From an uncultured Clostridia bacterium (GTDB taxonomy: Bacteria; Bacillota; Clostridia; Oscillospirales; CAG-272), in contig CALGCW010000178.1 in NCBI GenBank assembly GCA_937884385.1, positions 1 through 50,305 of the forward strand: DNA of 50,305 bases. The letters are read 5' to 3'. Position numbers and translations under genes: made by a program. The notes below the pieces were generated by a model. It saw only the letters and a list, made by a program, of their open reading frames with translations, searched no databases and was not told where the DNA came from. Each line of letters begins with the position of its first letter. Within the stretch, counting starts at the first letter, position 1. Positions 8,098-16,251 of this stretch are shown piece after piece.

Positions 8098-8688
8098 TCA
8101 GTGATCCTTAAGCAGAGTTTTTAACTTTCTTCTGATTCTGAAAATAGCATTCTCGATCGATTTTTCATTGGAGCCAAGCTTCTTCGCTATCTCCCGTGAG
8201 GAATAACCGTTGACGTAATACGCCCACACCTCGTTTTCATACTCGGAAAGACTCTTTTCGATCTTCTCCCCAAGCATTCTCTCGCTCTCGCGCATTTCAA
8301 CGAGCTTCGATATCTCCGCATCGGGGTCGGAGATACTGTCAAGGTCCTCCTCACCCATAAGTGATACCCTGCCCGCCTTTTTTGCTGCGGCGCGACGGTA
8401 AGAAATCATGCTATTCGTAATACAGATTTTTGCGTAAAGACCGAATTCAACGCCCTCTCTATCTCGGTCAAAGGTAATTATTGCACGGTAAAATGCAATA
8501 AGCTCCTCTTGCTCAAGATCCTCGATATCCTCCTTGGACATCTCCTCGGTCGTATAAGTGTTAAGCGCTTTTGTAAGCAACGGCTTGTACATTTTCACAA
8601 GAGCCGTATAGGCATCCGAATCTCCCGCCACGACGAGCTCGATAAGCCTGCCAAGCTCGTTTGTATTATTTGTCGCGTTTTTCGTCAT
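8098..8688 (-). CDS. Sigma-70 family RNA polymerase sigma factor, SigH-like
   Basis: A 196-residue sigma factor with regions 2 and 4 only. Region 2 (about 25-105) includes DLEQEELIAFYRAIITFD and AKICITNSMISYRR, close to the SigH/Spo0H pattern. Region 4 (about 135-195) includes NEVWAYYVNGYSSREIAKKL and the helix-turn-helix NEKSIENAIFRIRRKLK. SigH controls early sporulation and competence genes in Bacillus. This one is slightly shorter than B. subtilis SigH and could instead be a related alternative factor. The ATG is preceded by GGAGCTTTTGGT. Neighbours are a DUF4364 gene upstream and a zinc-ribbon gene downstream. Confidence 0.85.
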   Translation of the reverse strand: MTKNATNNTNELGRLIELVVAGDSDAYTALVKMYKPLLTKALNTYTTEEMSKEDIEDLEQEELIAFYRAIITFDRDREGVEFGLYAKICITNSMISYRRAAAKKAGRVSLMGEEDLDSISDPDAEISKLVEMRESERMLGEKIEKSLSEYENEVWAYYVNGYSSREIAKKLGSNEKSIENAIFRIRRKLKTLLKDH

Positions 8689-8825
8689 ACCAAAAGCTCC
8701 ATCCGTCTCAAAAACTTAACCTTATACATTAATTATACTACATTTTTCTAAAATGTCAACAAAAAACTGTCGAATTTTCTGATTTTTTTATGTTTTTTTA
8801 ACAAAAATTACAAGAAAAAGTAAAA

Positions 8826-9380
8826 TTAATCAAGCAAAAAGTTAACATTGCCTGCCAAAAGCGCAAGAGTCGCCTTATAAATACCCTCGGGTCTGCCGTA
8901 AAAGTTCTCTTTCATTCGCTCCGCGCGCTGAAGAGTATCAACGATGACCTTCGTAGAATAGATAAGCTCTCTCTTTTCAAGCATCATACATTCGATCTCG
9001 TATCTGCCGTCATCTCTCTTTGTAATGACCGCCTTTGCCTCAACACCGCGCTTCTTGAAATCAAGATAACGCAAAGCAGCAGAAAGGCTCTTGTCAAGAA
9101 TTGATGAAAGAATATCGGAATTAAGCTCCCTTGCCACGTGCTTTCCCTTCTCAGAAACCGTGAACATGGGTGTGTTCTCATCTTCACCGGGAACCTCTAA
9201 AATAAGGCCCATATCCTTCATTTCATAGAAGCTCTCCGCAAAATCAAGATACATAACGTAGTCCGTCTGCATAATGATGTCGTTCAGCGTCGCATAATCA
9301 AGTGGGTAATTTATATTTTCCATAAGATACAAAACGAATATCTTAACGTTTCTTTTGCTTCCAATAGCACTCGATGCCAT
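8826..9380 (-). CDS. DUF4364 family protein
   Basis: This 184-residue protein matches DUF4364, a family nearly restricted to Clostridia. The N-terminal half has a winged-helix look (LYLMENINYPLDYATLNDII followed by EMKDMGLILEV and FTVSEKG), suggesting a transcription-regulator-like fold. The C-terminal half is mixed alpha/beta. Function is unknown. The ATG at 9380 has a strong GGAGGATGAG site. It is transcribed divergently from hom; the 165-bp gap between them carries both promoters. Confidence 0.82.
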   Translation of the reverse strand: MASSAIGSKRNVKIFVLYLMENINYPLDYATLNDIIMQTDYVMYLDFAESFYEMKDMGLILEVPGEDENTPMFTVSEKGKHVARELNSDILSSILDKSLSAALRYLDFKKRGVEAKAVITKRDDGRYEIECMMLEKRELIYSTKVIVDTLQRAERMKENFYGRPEGIYKATLALLAGNVNFLLD

Positions 9381-9454
9381 ATCTCATCCTCCGTACCAAA
9401 AAATACTTATACATATATTTTACCATATTTTTTGTTTTTTTTCAATAGTTTTAT

Positions 9455-9483
9455 TTGCTTTTTCATACATTTTGTGATATGAT
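9455..9483 (+). promoter_or_regulatory. Probable promoter of hom
   Basis: TTGCTT (9455-9460) and TATGAT (9478-9483) are separated by 17 bp, about 60 bp before the hom start. No T-box, riboswitch or attenuator is apparent in the short leader. Confidence 0.5.
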
Positions 9484-9545
9484 ATTAATAATCACTTAAA
9501 AATATGTAATTTATTGTCGATTTTCGGCATAGAACGGAGATACTT

Positions 9546-10745
9546 ATGATAAAGATCGCAATTTTGGGCTTCGGTGTTGTAGGAAGCGGCACCGCAGAGG
9601 TCCTCACACAAAATAAAAAGATCATTTCGGACAAGCTCGGCAAAAGTGTCGAAATAAAATACATCCTCGACCTTCGCGACTTTCCCGATTCACCCTTTGC
9701 ACACAAGGTGGTACACGATTTCAATATTATTTTAAATGACCCCGAGGTTTCCATAGTTGCAGAGATGATGGGCGGCTCCCACCCCGCATATGACTTTTCA
9801 AAGGCGGCTCTCCTTGCGGGCAAAAACGTTGTCACATCCAACAAAGAGGTGGTTGCAAAGTTCGGCACAGAGCTTCTCTCCCTCGCGCGTGAAAACGGTG
9901 TCAGATATCTCTTTGAAGCAAGCGTCGGCGGCGGCATTCCCGTAATACGTCCAATCGTAAACGATCTCGCATCCAATAAGATAACGAGTATCGACGGAAT
10001 CCTCAACGGAACGACCAACTATATCCTCACTCAGATGAACTCCTACGGCACTGATTTTTCAGATGCTTTGAAGGACGCACAAGCCAAGGGATATGCTGAG
10101 GCAGACCCCACCGCGGATATTGAGGGCATTGACGCCGCAAGAAAGATAGTTATTCTCTCTTCCCTTGCCTTCGGAAAAAGAATATCCCCCGATAGAATAA
10201 ACACACAGGGCATCACAAAGATAACCGCAGAGGATTTTGAGATCGCCAAGGAGCTTGGATACACTATAAAGCTCATCGGGCACGCAGAAGAGATCGACGG
10301 CAAGATACTTGCGCTCGTATCTCCAAGGTTCATCCCCCTCTCAAATCCCCTTGCTCATATCAGCGACGTCTATAACGGCATCCTCATCGGCGCGAATATG
10401 CTTGATAAGGTACTGTTCTACGGTAAGGGCGCAGGTAAACTGCCCACCGCAAGCGCAGTTGTTGCGGATATAATTGACATAGCAGAAAAGATGGATAGCG
10501 ACCTCACCCCCGCGATCACCTGGACGGATGCAAAAGACTCTGATATAGCGGATATCAACGATTACCGCGCACCAAGATGCATCATCAGTGACTCCCCCCT
10601 CATCGCGGATAGTGAGTTAAAGGAAAAAACACTCTTCCTCGAATACAAGACAGCCATCATAACTAAACCCATCACCAACGCAGAGCTTAACACCATCGTG
10701 AGCCCCCTGCCCGACGGAACGTATAAAGCTTACTACGTGATATAA
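9546..10745 (+). CDS. hom: Homoserine dehydrogenase
   Basis: This 399-residue enzyme reduces aspartate-4-semialdehyde to homoserine with NAD(P)H, leading to threonine, methionine and isoleucine. The N-terminal Rossmann fold carries ILGFGVVGSGTAEVL (residues 5-19). TSNKEVVAK and FEASVGGGIPVI form the substrate region, and the signature LNGTTNYILTQM is followed by AEADPTADIEGIDAARK with the catalytic Lys/Asp region. The family usually reaches about 430 residues with a C-terminal ACT domain; here the tail after about 330 is short, so allosteric control by threonine may be weak or absent. The gene 18 nt downstream is probably co-transcribed. Confidence 0.95.
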   Translation: MIKIAILGFGVVGSGTAEVLTQNKKIISDKLGKSVEIKYILDLRDFPDSPFAHKVVHDFNIILNDPEVSIVAEMMGGSHPAYDFSKAALLAGKNVVTSNKEVVAKFGTELLSLARENGVRYLFEASVGGGIPVIRPIVNDLASNKITSIDGILNGTTNYILTQMNSYGTDFSDALKDAQAKGYAEADPTADIEGIDAARKIVILSSLAFGKRISPDRINTQGITKITAEDFEIAKELGYTIKLIGHAEEIDGKILALVSPRFIPLSNPLAHISDVYNGILIGANMLDKVLFYGKGAGKLPTASAVVADIIDIAEKMDSDLTPAITWTDAKDSDIADINDYRAPRCIISDSPLIADSELKEKTLFLEYKTAIITKPITNAELNTIVSPLPDGTYKAYYVI

Positions 10746-10762
10746 TCACCAAAGGAGGTATT

Positions 10763-11056
10763 ATGCTTGTAAATATTACCTATTTTGACTGCAATGAGGA
10801 TGCGGACATTATTTATGTTCCTGCGAATATCTATAACGAAATAGAGATATATGGACAGCAATTCTGCGATTGGCTCTCTTCCGAAAATATCGATGATGAG
10901 TATTATGTGATTATAGACGGAAGAAAATGCATCAACTTGGAAACCAACGGATTTGTCAATTGGCTTAATAAGTACGTCTGCCCAGGCAACGATAAAGCAA
11001 GTATCGTCAAACAGCATACCAAGCTTGATCCTGCGTATAAAACCGTAGACTTCTAA
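10763..11056 (+). CDS. Small hypothetical protein
   Basis: An acidic 97-residue protein that I do not recognise. It starts MLVNITYFDCNEDADIIYVP and has conserved-looking aromatic and acidic residues but no signal peptide or membrane segment. A clear AAAGGAGGT site precedes the ATG, it follows hom by 18 nt, and a terminator follows 15 nt after the stop. This supports it as a real gene and the last one of the hom transcript. Confidence 0.7.
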   Translation: MLVNITYFDCNEDADIIYVPANIYNEIEIYGQQFCDWLSSENIDDEYYVIIDGRKCINLETNGFVNWLNKYVCPGNDKASIVKQHTKLDPAYKTVDF

Positions 11057-11070
11057 TGATATACCAAAAT

Positions 11071-11100
11071 ACCCCTGCGGAGAACTTACTCTGCAGGGGT
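11071..11100 (+). terminator. Terminator of the hom transcript
   Basis: Stem ACCCCTGC with GCAGGGGT plus an inner GAG/CTC pair, followed by TTTCTTTT on the plus strand. Confidence 0.8.
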
Positions 11101-11114
11101 TTTCTTTTAACAAT

Positions 11115-11144
11115 AAGAGCGCATATCTTTCGATAGACGCTCTT
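11115..11144 (-). terminator. Terminator of the small minus-strand gene; twin of the hairpin at 4133
   Basis: A 13-bp stem with one mismatched pair, with AAGAGCGTCTATC as the 5' arm on the minus strand, placed about 18 nt after the stop of the 59-codon gene at 11162. It shares its arm and flanking AGAACG sequence with 4133-4163. The T-run is weaker here (TTGTTAAAAG), so efficiency is uncertain. Confidence 0.5.
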
Positions 11145-11161
11145 GCCGTTCTAACATATAT

Positions 11162-11341
11162 TTATTTCTTACTCCACCAAAATAATACCCATTGAGGGGA
11201 ACTCAATGCTCCCGCCAATCCCGTAGTGTGAGTTTTAGGAAGACACTGTATACACACTATATCCTCTTTGGAAATACGATTGTCATTAACGAATCTTGTA
11301 AGCCACACAGGGCTATCAAATACTTTCGAACAAAATTCCAT
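11162..11341 (-). CDS. Small hypothetical protein (59 residues)
   Basis: A short open frame starting MEFCSKVFDSPVWLTRFVND, continuing NRISKEDIVCIQCL and ending ALSSPQWVLFWWSKK. Support for a real gene is a GGAGAAAGAG site 8-18 nt before the ATG, a hairpin terminator after the stop, and protein-like composition. Short clostridial proteins with a FVN...N.I.KEDI core and an aromatic LFYW-type tail come to mind, but I cannot name a family. Three cysteines are present. Not membrane-spanning. Confidence 0.6.
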   Translation of the reverse strand: MEFCSKVFDSPVWLTRFVNDNRISKEDIVCIQCLPKTHTTGLAGALSSPQWVLFWWSKK

Positions 11342-11578
11342 ATTTATTTCTCTTTCTCCGTTTTCACCTCGGCAGGGTTTTTGTTTATTTTTTAAGCCAT
11401 CCTATAAATGCCACTATCAAAATAATAGCAAGCGGTAGAGCCACGAGCCAAAATATGACGAGGATATCACTTTCCTCAGTTTAACTTAGACGGTATTTTT
11501 GTAAATATATTGTATCATATTCCAGAAGATGTGTCAAGGGCGAAAGTATAACCAAGAATAATGCAAATCTGTGCCGAT
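11342..11578 (-). other. Intergenic region, possible tiny membrane peptide frame
   Basis: No standard gene. On the minus strand a frame from about 11480 to the stop at 11385 reads a hydrophobic helix, VIFWLVALPLAIILIVAFIG, ending WLKK. A GAGG site sits at 11474-11477 but no ATG, GTG or TTG lies at the right distance, so translation is doubtful. The stretch 11480-11578 is AT-rich and holds nothing I can support beyond a possible promoter for the 59-residue gene. Confidence 0.25.
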
Positions 11579-12904
11579 TCATCTTCCAAAATACCCCCTC
11601 GTTTCATCGGCAATTTCCCTGCTCATTTTTCCGAGAATATAGAGGTTCATCACCGTCATGCCTCCCACGGCAAAGTCTGCTATCTCCCACACCGCATCAA
11701 GGGATATAAATGAGCCGAAGAATACGAACAAAACGTAGAATATATAATACACCTTTTTCAAAATAAGGCTCTTATTCAAAAAGCAAACGCACTCCTCGCC
11801 ATAATACCCCCAGCAAACGATCGTAGCGAAGGCAAAAAGAAATACCGATACGGCAAGCGGCGCCCTGCAAACGCTACCCAACGAGTGTTCAAATGCCGCA
11901 AAAACCATCAGTATAGGGTTTCCAGCATACGCGGTCGCCGCCTCAAAATTCAGCAATATAACAAAAGCAGTCATCGAGCATACCACAATAGTATCTATAA
12001 ATACCTCCGCAATTCCAAGAAAGCCCTGCTCGGGCGCGGAGCTTGCACTTGATTTTGCGTGTGCAATGGGAGACGTGCCGCAACCCGCCTCGTTCGAAAA
12101 AAGCCCCCTTATGGTGCCGTATCGCAACGCCCGTGACGTTAAAAATCCAAAAACGCCACCGCCCATCGCGCTGAAGTCAAACGCACCTTTTATAATGTCT
12201 GTAAAAACCTCGGGCAACTTTTCATAGGATAAGCAAATAACCCAAAGACACATCCCAATGTATAGCAGGCTTACAAGCGGTACAAGCCTTTCGCACAATC
12301 CGAAGATCCGCTTTCCGTTCAAGAAAAATACAGCAATACATAAAACCCCAATAAGCACCCCAACCGTCACCTTATCTATGCCAAACACCTCGTCAAAAGA
12401 CTCAGATATTGCGTTCGATTGAATTATACACCCCATAGTAAAACCGTTGCATAAGCAAAGGACCGTAAACACCAATGGAAACACTACCGCCAAAAGCGGT
12501 TTGCGGCGCGATTTGAAGTGATCCTCCATATAATACATCGCCCCGCCGTGCATTTCCCCCAACGCTCTTCTTCGGTGAAGCATAGCCAATACAACCTCTG
12601 CATATTTCAGTATCATCGCAAGCAAAGCACTCACCCACATCCAAAAGACAGCACCCGCACCCCCAAGCGCTATTGCCGAAGCAACGCCAACGATATTCCC
12701 AACGCCAAGAGTACCTGCAAGCGCAAAGATCACCGCCTTGATGGGCGATACTCCCTGCCCGTCCCCTTTTTTAAAAAGCTGCCTAAAAACAGTTCTGGGC
12801 TTCGTCATCGGTCTTCCCTTCATTTTTATGTAAAAATATATCGCATATACAGCCAAAAACAGGGGAACGACCGCCCCCGACAAGATTTCGTTTACACCTG
12901 CCAT
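11579..12904 (-). CDS. Alanine or glycine:cation symporter (AGCS family)
   Basis: This protein of about 441 residues has roughly 11 hydrophobic helices. AGCS signatures are ALAGTLGVGNIVGVASAIALG followed by GAVFWMWVSALLAMILKYAE and, later, GLFSNEAGCGTSPIAHA, a highly conserved family motif. Members couple Na+ or H+ entry to alanine or glycine uptake. I chose the ATG at 12904 (MAGVNEILSG) because GGGAGGGAT precedes it; the frame extends to 12976 without a site. It stands alone and is divergent from groESL. Confidence 0.93.
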   Translation of the reverse strand: MAGVNEILSGAVVPLFLAVYAIYFYIKMKGRPMTKPRTVFRQLFKKGDGQGVSPIKAVIFALAGTLGVGNIVGVASAIALGGAGAVFWMWVSALLAMILKYAEVVLAMLHRRRALGEMHGGAMYYMEDHFKSRRKPLLAVVFPLVFTVLCLCNGFTMGCIIQSNAISESFDEVFGIDKVTVGVLIGVLCIAVFFLNGKRIFGLCERLVPLVSLLYIGMCLWVICLSYEKLPEVFTDIIKGAFDFSAMGGGVFGFLTSRALRYGTIRGLFSNEAGCGTSPIAHAKSSASSAPEQGFLGIAEVFIDTIVVCSMTAFVILLNFEAATAYAGNPILMVFAAFEHSLGSVCRAPLAVSVFLFAFATIVCWGYYGEECVCFLNKSLILKKVYYIFYVLFVFFGSFISLDAVWEIADFAVGGMTVMNLYILGKMSREIADETRGYFGR

Positions 12905-13033
12905 TTTTATCCCTCCCGAGCCCTTTTTTATATCATATAAATAGAAAAAACCGATTATGTATAAAAAATACCGCAAACGTCTATTTTAAGCGCAGATAAT
13001 ATGTGAACAATATGTTAACAATAACAAAAACTA

Positions 13034-13061
13034 TTGATTTTTTGGAAAAATAGTGTAAAAT
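13034..13061 (+). promoter_or_regulatory. groESL promoter (sigma-A)
   Basis: TTGATT (13034-13039) and TAAAAT (13056-13061) have a 16-bp spacing, directly before the CIRCE operator. Transcription would start at about 13068, so CIRCE overlaps the start site as expected. Confidence 0.7.
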
Positions 13062-13069
13062 ATGTATTG

Positions 13070-13096
13070 TTAGCACTCTTTGAACGAGAGTGCCAA
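13070..13096 (+). promoter_or_regulatory. CIRCE operator (HrcA binding site)
   Basis: TTAGCACTC, 9 nt, GAGTGCCAA: the canonical CIRCE inverted repeat with one change in the second arm (consensus GAGTGCTAA). HrcA represses groESL through it and releases under heat stress. hrcA itself is not in the window. Confidence 0.95.
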
Positions 13097-13135
13097 AATT
13101 CGATATTATTTTACTTTTTATAAGGAGGATATATT

Positions 13136-13420
13136 ATGACAATCAAACCACTTGCAGACCGCGTCGTGATCAAGCTTACACAAGCGGAAGAAAGAACCAA
13201 ATCCGGTCTTATTCTTACTGCTTCTGCGCAGGAAAAGCCACAGATCGCAGAGGTCATCGCAGTTGGACCGGGCGGACTCGTTGACGGTGTGAACGTCGAG
13301 ATGCTCGTAAAAGTCGGTGACAAAGTAATTACAAGCAAATATTCGGGTACCGAGGTTAAAGCTGACGGCGTTGAGTATATCATCGTCAAGCAAAGCGACA
13401 TCCTCGCTATCGTTGAGTAA
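13136..13420 (+). CDS. groES: Co-chaperonin GroES
   Basis: This 94-residue protein begins MTIKPLADRVVIKLTQAEER, the standard GroES start. The mobile loop is at KSGLILTASAQEKPQ, where a longer alanine-type variant stands in for the common IVLP. It ends VEYIIVKQSDILAIVE. It caps the GroEL chamber during protein folding. An AAGGAGGA site precedes the ATG, and the gene is 14 nt upstream of groEL in the CIRCE-regulated operon. Confidence 0.97.
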   Translation: MTIKPLADRVVIKLTQAEERTKSGLILTASAQEKPQIAEVIAVGPGGLVDGVNVEMLVKVGDKVITSKYSGTEVKADGVEYIIVKQSDILAIVE

Positions 13421-13434
13421 TTTTGGAGGGTAAA

Positions 13435-15060
13435 ATGGCTAAAGAAATAATTTACGGACTTGAAGCAAGAAACGCCCTTTCCCGCGGTGTTGATAAGCTT
13501 GCAGACACAGTTAAAATAACACTTGGACCCAAGGGCAGAAACGTTGTCCTGGACAAAAAATACGGCACACCCCTTATCACTAATGACGGCGTAACGATCG
13601 CTAAGGAGATCGAGCTTGAGGATGCTGCTGAAAATATGGGAGCACAGCTCGTTAAGGAGGTTGCAACCAAAACAAACGATGCCGCAGGCGACGGCACAAC
13701 CACCGCGACCGTTCTCGCACAGGCACTCATTCGCGAGGGTATGAAGAACGTGACCGCAGGCGCAAATCCCATGATCCTTCGCAAGGGCATTAAAAAGGCA
13801 GTAGACCGCGCAGTTGAATGCCTTGTCGCAAACTCCAAAAAGGTCAACGGCTCTGCCGATATCGCACGTGTTGGCACTATCTCTGCAGGTGATGAGCTTA
13901 TCGGCGCACTTATTGCAGACGCAATGGAAAAGGTGACCTCCGACGGCGTGATCACGGTCGAGGAATCCCGTTCTGCGGAGACATACAGCGAGGTTGTGGA
14001 GGGCATGCAGTTTGACCGCGGATATCTCTCCCCCTATATGGCTACCGATATGGATAAAATGGAAGCAGTTCTTGACGACGCTCTCATCCTTATCACAGAT
14101 AAGAAGATCTCAAACCTTCAAGAGATACTCCCCGTTCTCGAGCAGGTCATTCAGACAGGACGCAAGCTGCTTATAATCGCCGAGGATATCGAGGGCGAAG
14201 CTCTCACAACACTCGTGCTCAATAAGCTTCGCGGCACCTTCACCTGTGTTGCAGTTAAGGCTCCCGGCTTTGGCGACAGAAGAAAGGAAATGCTTAAGGA
14301 TATAGCCATCCTCACAGGCGGCGAGGTCGTTTCAAGCGAGATCGGTCTCGAGCTTAAGGACTCATCCTTAGAGCTTCTCGGTCACGCAAGACAAATAAAA
14401 GTAAACAAGGATACAACGATCATCGTAGACGGCGCAGGCCACCCCGATGATATAAAAGCAAGAGTCAACCAGATCAGAATGGCTCTTGAAAACACCACAA
14501 GCGAATTTGATAAGGAAAAGCTTCAGGAAAGACTTGCTAAGCTCTCCGGTGGCGTAGCGGTGATCAAGGTAGGCGCTGCAACCGAGGTTGAAATGAAGGA
14601 AAAGAAGCTTCGCATTGAAGACGCACTCAACGCAACACGTGCGGCTGTAGAAGAAGGCATCGTCGCAGGCGGCGGAACTGCTTACCTCAACGTTATAAGC
14701 GAGGTTGCCAAGATAACGGAGCTCACCGAAGGCGACGAAGAAACAGGCGTTAAGATCGTTCTTAAAGCACTTGAAGCTCCCGTACGTCAGATCGCAGAAA
14801 ATGCAGGACTTGACGGTGGCGTTATCGTTCACAACATCTTGAATTCCGGCAAGATCGGTTGGGGATTCGACGCATATAACGAGGAATATTGCGATATGGT
14901 ATCCTGCGGTATCGTAGACCCTACAAAGGTCACACGCTCTGCCCTTCAGAATGCCGCTTCTATTGCAAGCGTAATACTTACAACAGAATCCGTCGTTTCC
15001 GACAAAAAAGAAGAAACACCCGTACCCGCAGCACCTGCAGGAATGGGCGGAATGTATTAA
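13435..15060 (+). CDS. groEL: Chaperonin GroEL
   Basis: This 541-residue ATP-dependent chaperonin shows TLGPKGRNVVLDKKYGTPLI, DAAGDGTTTATVLAQ (ATP-binding DGTTT) and VEEGIVAGGGTAYL, the type I GroEL signature. The C-terminus is a short GMGGMY tail. I set the start at the ATG at 13435 (MAKEIIYGLEAR), placed behind TTGGAGGG; the ATG at 13423 precedes that site. Length is normal. It is co-transcribed with groES and followed by a strong terminator. Confidence 0.98.
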   Translation: MAKEIIYGLEARNALSRGVDKLADTVKITLGPKGRNVVLDKKYGTPLITNDGVTIAKEIELEDAAENMGAQLVKEVATKTNDAAGDGTTTATVLAQALIREGMKNVTAGANPMILRKGIKKAVDRAVECLVANSKKVNGSADIARVGTISAGDELIGALIADAMEKVTSDGVITVEESRSAETYSEVVEGMQFDRGYLSPYMATDMDKMEAVLDDALILITDKKISNLQEILPVLEQVIQTGRKLLIIAEDIEGEALTTLVLNKLRGTFTCVAVKAPGFGDRRKEMLKDIAILTGGEVVSSEIGLELKDSSLELLGHARQIKVNKDTTIIVDGAGHPDDIKARVNQIRMALENTTSEFDKEKLQERLAKLSGGVAVIKVGAATEVEMKEKKLRIEDALNATRAAVEEGIVAGGGTAYLNVISEVAKITELTEGDEETGVKIVLKALEAPVRQIAENAGLDGGVIVHNILNSGKIGWGFDAYNEEYCDMVSCGIVDPTKVTRSALQNAASIASVILTTESVVSDKKEETPVPAAPAGMGGMY

Positions 15061-15076
15061 AACACAATAAAAAAAC

Positions 15077-15102
15077 AGCTCCCGCTGATTTCAGCGGGAG
15101 CT
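15077..15102. terminator. Bidirectional terminator between groEL and the ABC ATPase gene
   Basis: The 12-bp perfect stem AGCTCCCGCTGA with its complement is flanked by TTTAATTTTT on the plus strand and TGTTTTTTTATTG on the minus strand. It serves both the groESL transcript and the convergent ABC transporter transcript. Confidence 0.88.
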
Positions 15103-15114
15103 TTAATTTTTAAA

Positions 15115-16239
15115 TTAAGCAAGAAGATTTCTTTCCGTTGCGGGATCAAAGAAATGCATAACCTTTCCTTCGAAGGTGATATACATCTTTTCGCCGTAAA
15201 CGAGCTTAGCACGCTGCTCGTATGTAAGAGAAACCGTGGGTATACGAACGATAAGTCTGTCTCCTCCATCAACAACAACGTGAAGGTGAAGCTCACTACC
15301 CATCATTTCGTTGACCTCGATCGTGCAAGCAATTGCAGAAGGATCTTTGGGCTGTGCAAGAGTGATATGCTCGGGACGAATACCGAGAACGATCTCCTTG
15401 CTGCCAACGTATCTAGCCTTAAGGGCATCTGCCTTGTCGCCTGTGATCTCGATCTTTGCACCGTAGGGTGTAACGTAATACTTGCCACCCTCACAAATAA
15501 TATTCGTCTTAAATGTGTTCATCTTAGGTGCGCCGATGAATTCAGCAACGAAGAGGTTAAGAGGCATATCAAATACCTCAGTGGGTGTGCCTACCTGCTG
15601 AATGAAGCCATCCTTCATAATAACGATACGGTCACCGAGAGTCATAGCCTCTGTCTGGTCGTGAGTAACGTAAATGAAGGTAGTATCGATCTTCTTACGA
15701 AGAAGAATGATCTCTGCTCTCATCTGGTTTCTGAGCTTTGCGTCAAGGTTTGAGAGAGGTTCGTCCATAAGGAATACCTTGGAGTCACGAACCATCGCAC
15801 GACCGATAGCAACTCTCTGTCTCTGACCACCGGAAAGAGCTCTGGGCTTTCTTGTGAGATACTCTGTAATACCAAGGATCTCCGCAGCATTGGTAACTCT
15901 TTCATAAACCTCATCCTGAGGAACCTTTTTAAGTCTCAAGGGGAAAGCCATGTTTTCAAATACTGTAAGGTGAGGATAAAGCGCATAGTTCTGGAAAACC
16001 ATTGCGATATCACGATCACGGGGCTGGAGATCGTTAACTACAACGCCGTCGATCTCAACAGTACCCTCTGAAATGTCTTCAAGACCTGCAATCATGCGGA
16101 GAGTAGTTGACTTACCGCATCCGGAAGGACCTACGAAAACAATAAATTCTTTGTCGGCAATATCAAGGTTGAATTCCTGAACAGCAACCGTGTCCTTGCC
16201 GTATATCTTTTTTACATTTGTTAATTTAACACTTGCCAT
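15115..16239 (-). CDS. ABC transporter ATP-binding protein, MsmK/UgpC/MalK type
   Basis: This 374-residue ATPase drives carbohydrate import. Walker A is GPSGCGKST (about residues 38-46), the Q-loop is in VFQNYALYPHLTV, the ABC signature is LSGGQRQRVAIGRAM, Walker B is KVFLMDEPLSNLDA, and the switch His is in VTHDQTEAM. The C-terminal TOBE/OB regulatory region (about 235-374) marks the MalK/MsmK subgroup, which can serve several sugar transporters. It ends the minus-strand cluster that starts with the binding protein, 12 nt after the second permease gene. A strong GAGGAG site precedes the ATG. Confidence 0.95.
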   Translation of the reverse strand: MASVKLTNVKKIYGKDTVAVQEFNLDIADKEFIVFVGPSGCGKSTTLRMIAGLEDISEGTVEIDGVVVNDLQPRDRDIAMVFQNYALYPHLTVFENMAFPLRLKKVPQDEVYERVTNAAEILGITEYLTRKPRALSGGQRQRVAIGRAMVRDSKVFLMDEPLSNLDAKLRNQMRAEIILLRKKIDTTFIYVTHDQTEAMTLGDRIVIMKDGFIQQVGTPTEVFDMPLNLFVAEFIGAPKMNTFKTNIICEGGKYYVTPYGAKIEITGDKADALKARYVGSKEIVLGIRPEHITLAQPKDPSAIACTIEVNEMMGSELHLHVVVDGGDRLIVRIPTVSLTYEQRAKLVYGEKMYITFEGKVMHFFDPATERNLLA

Positions 16240-16251
16240 ATTAATCTCCTC

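Noticed and set aside
9484..9545. Possible T-box or riboswitch before homoserine dehydrogenase
   Set aside because: The leader is only about 55 nt and holds no T-box motif, specifier stem or terminator.
13452..14006. 184-codon minus-strand frame inside groEL
   Set aside because: Antisense shadow of a highly conserved chaperonin gene.
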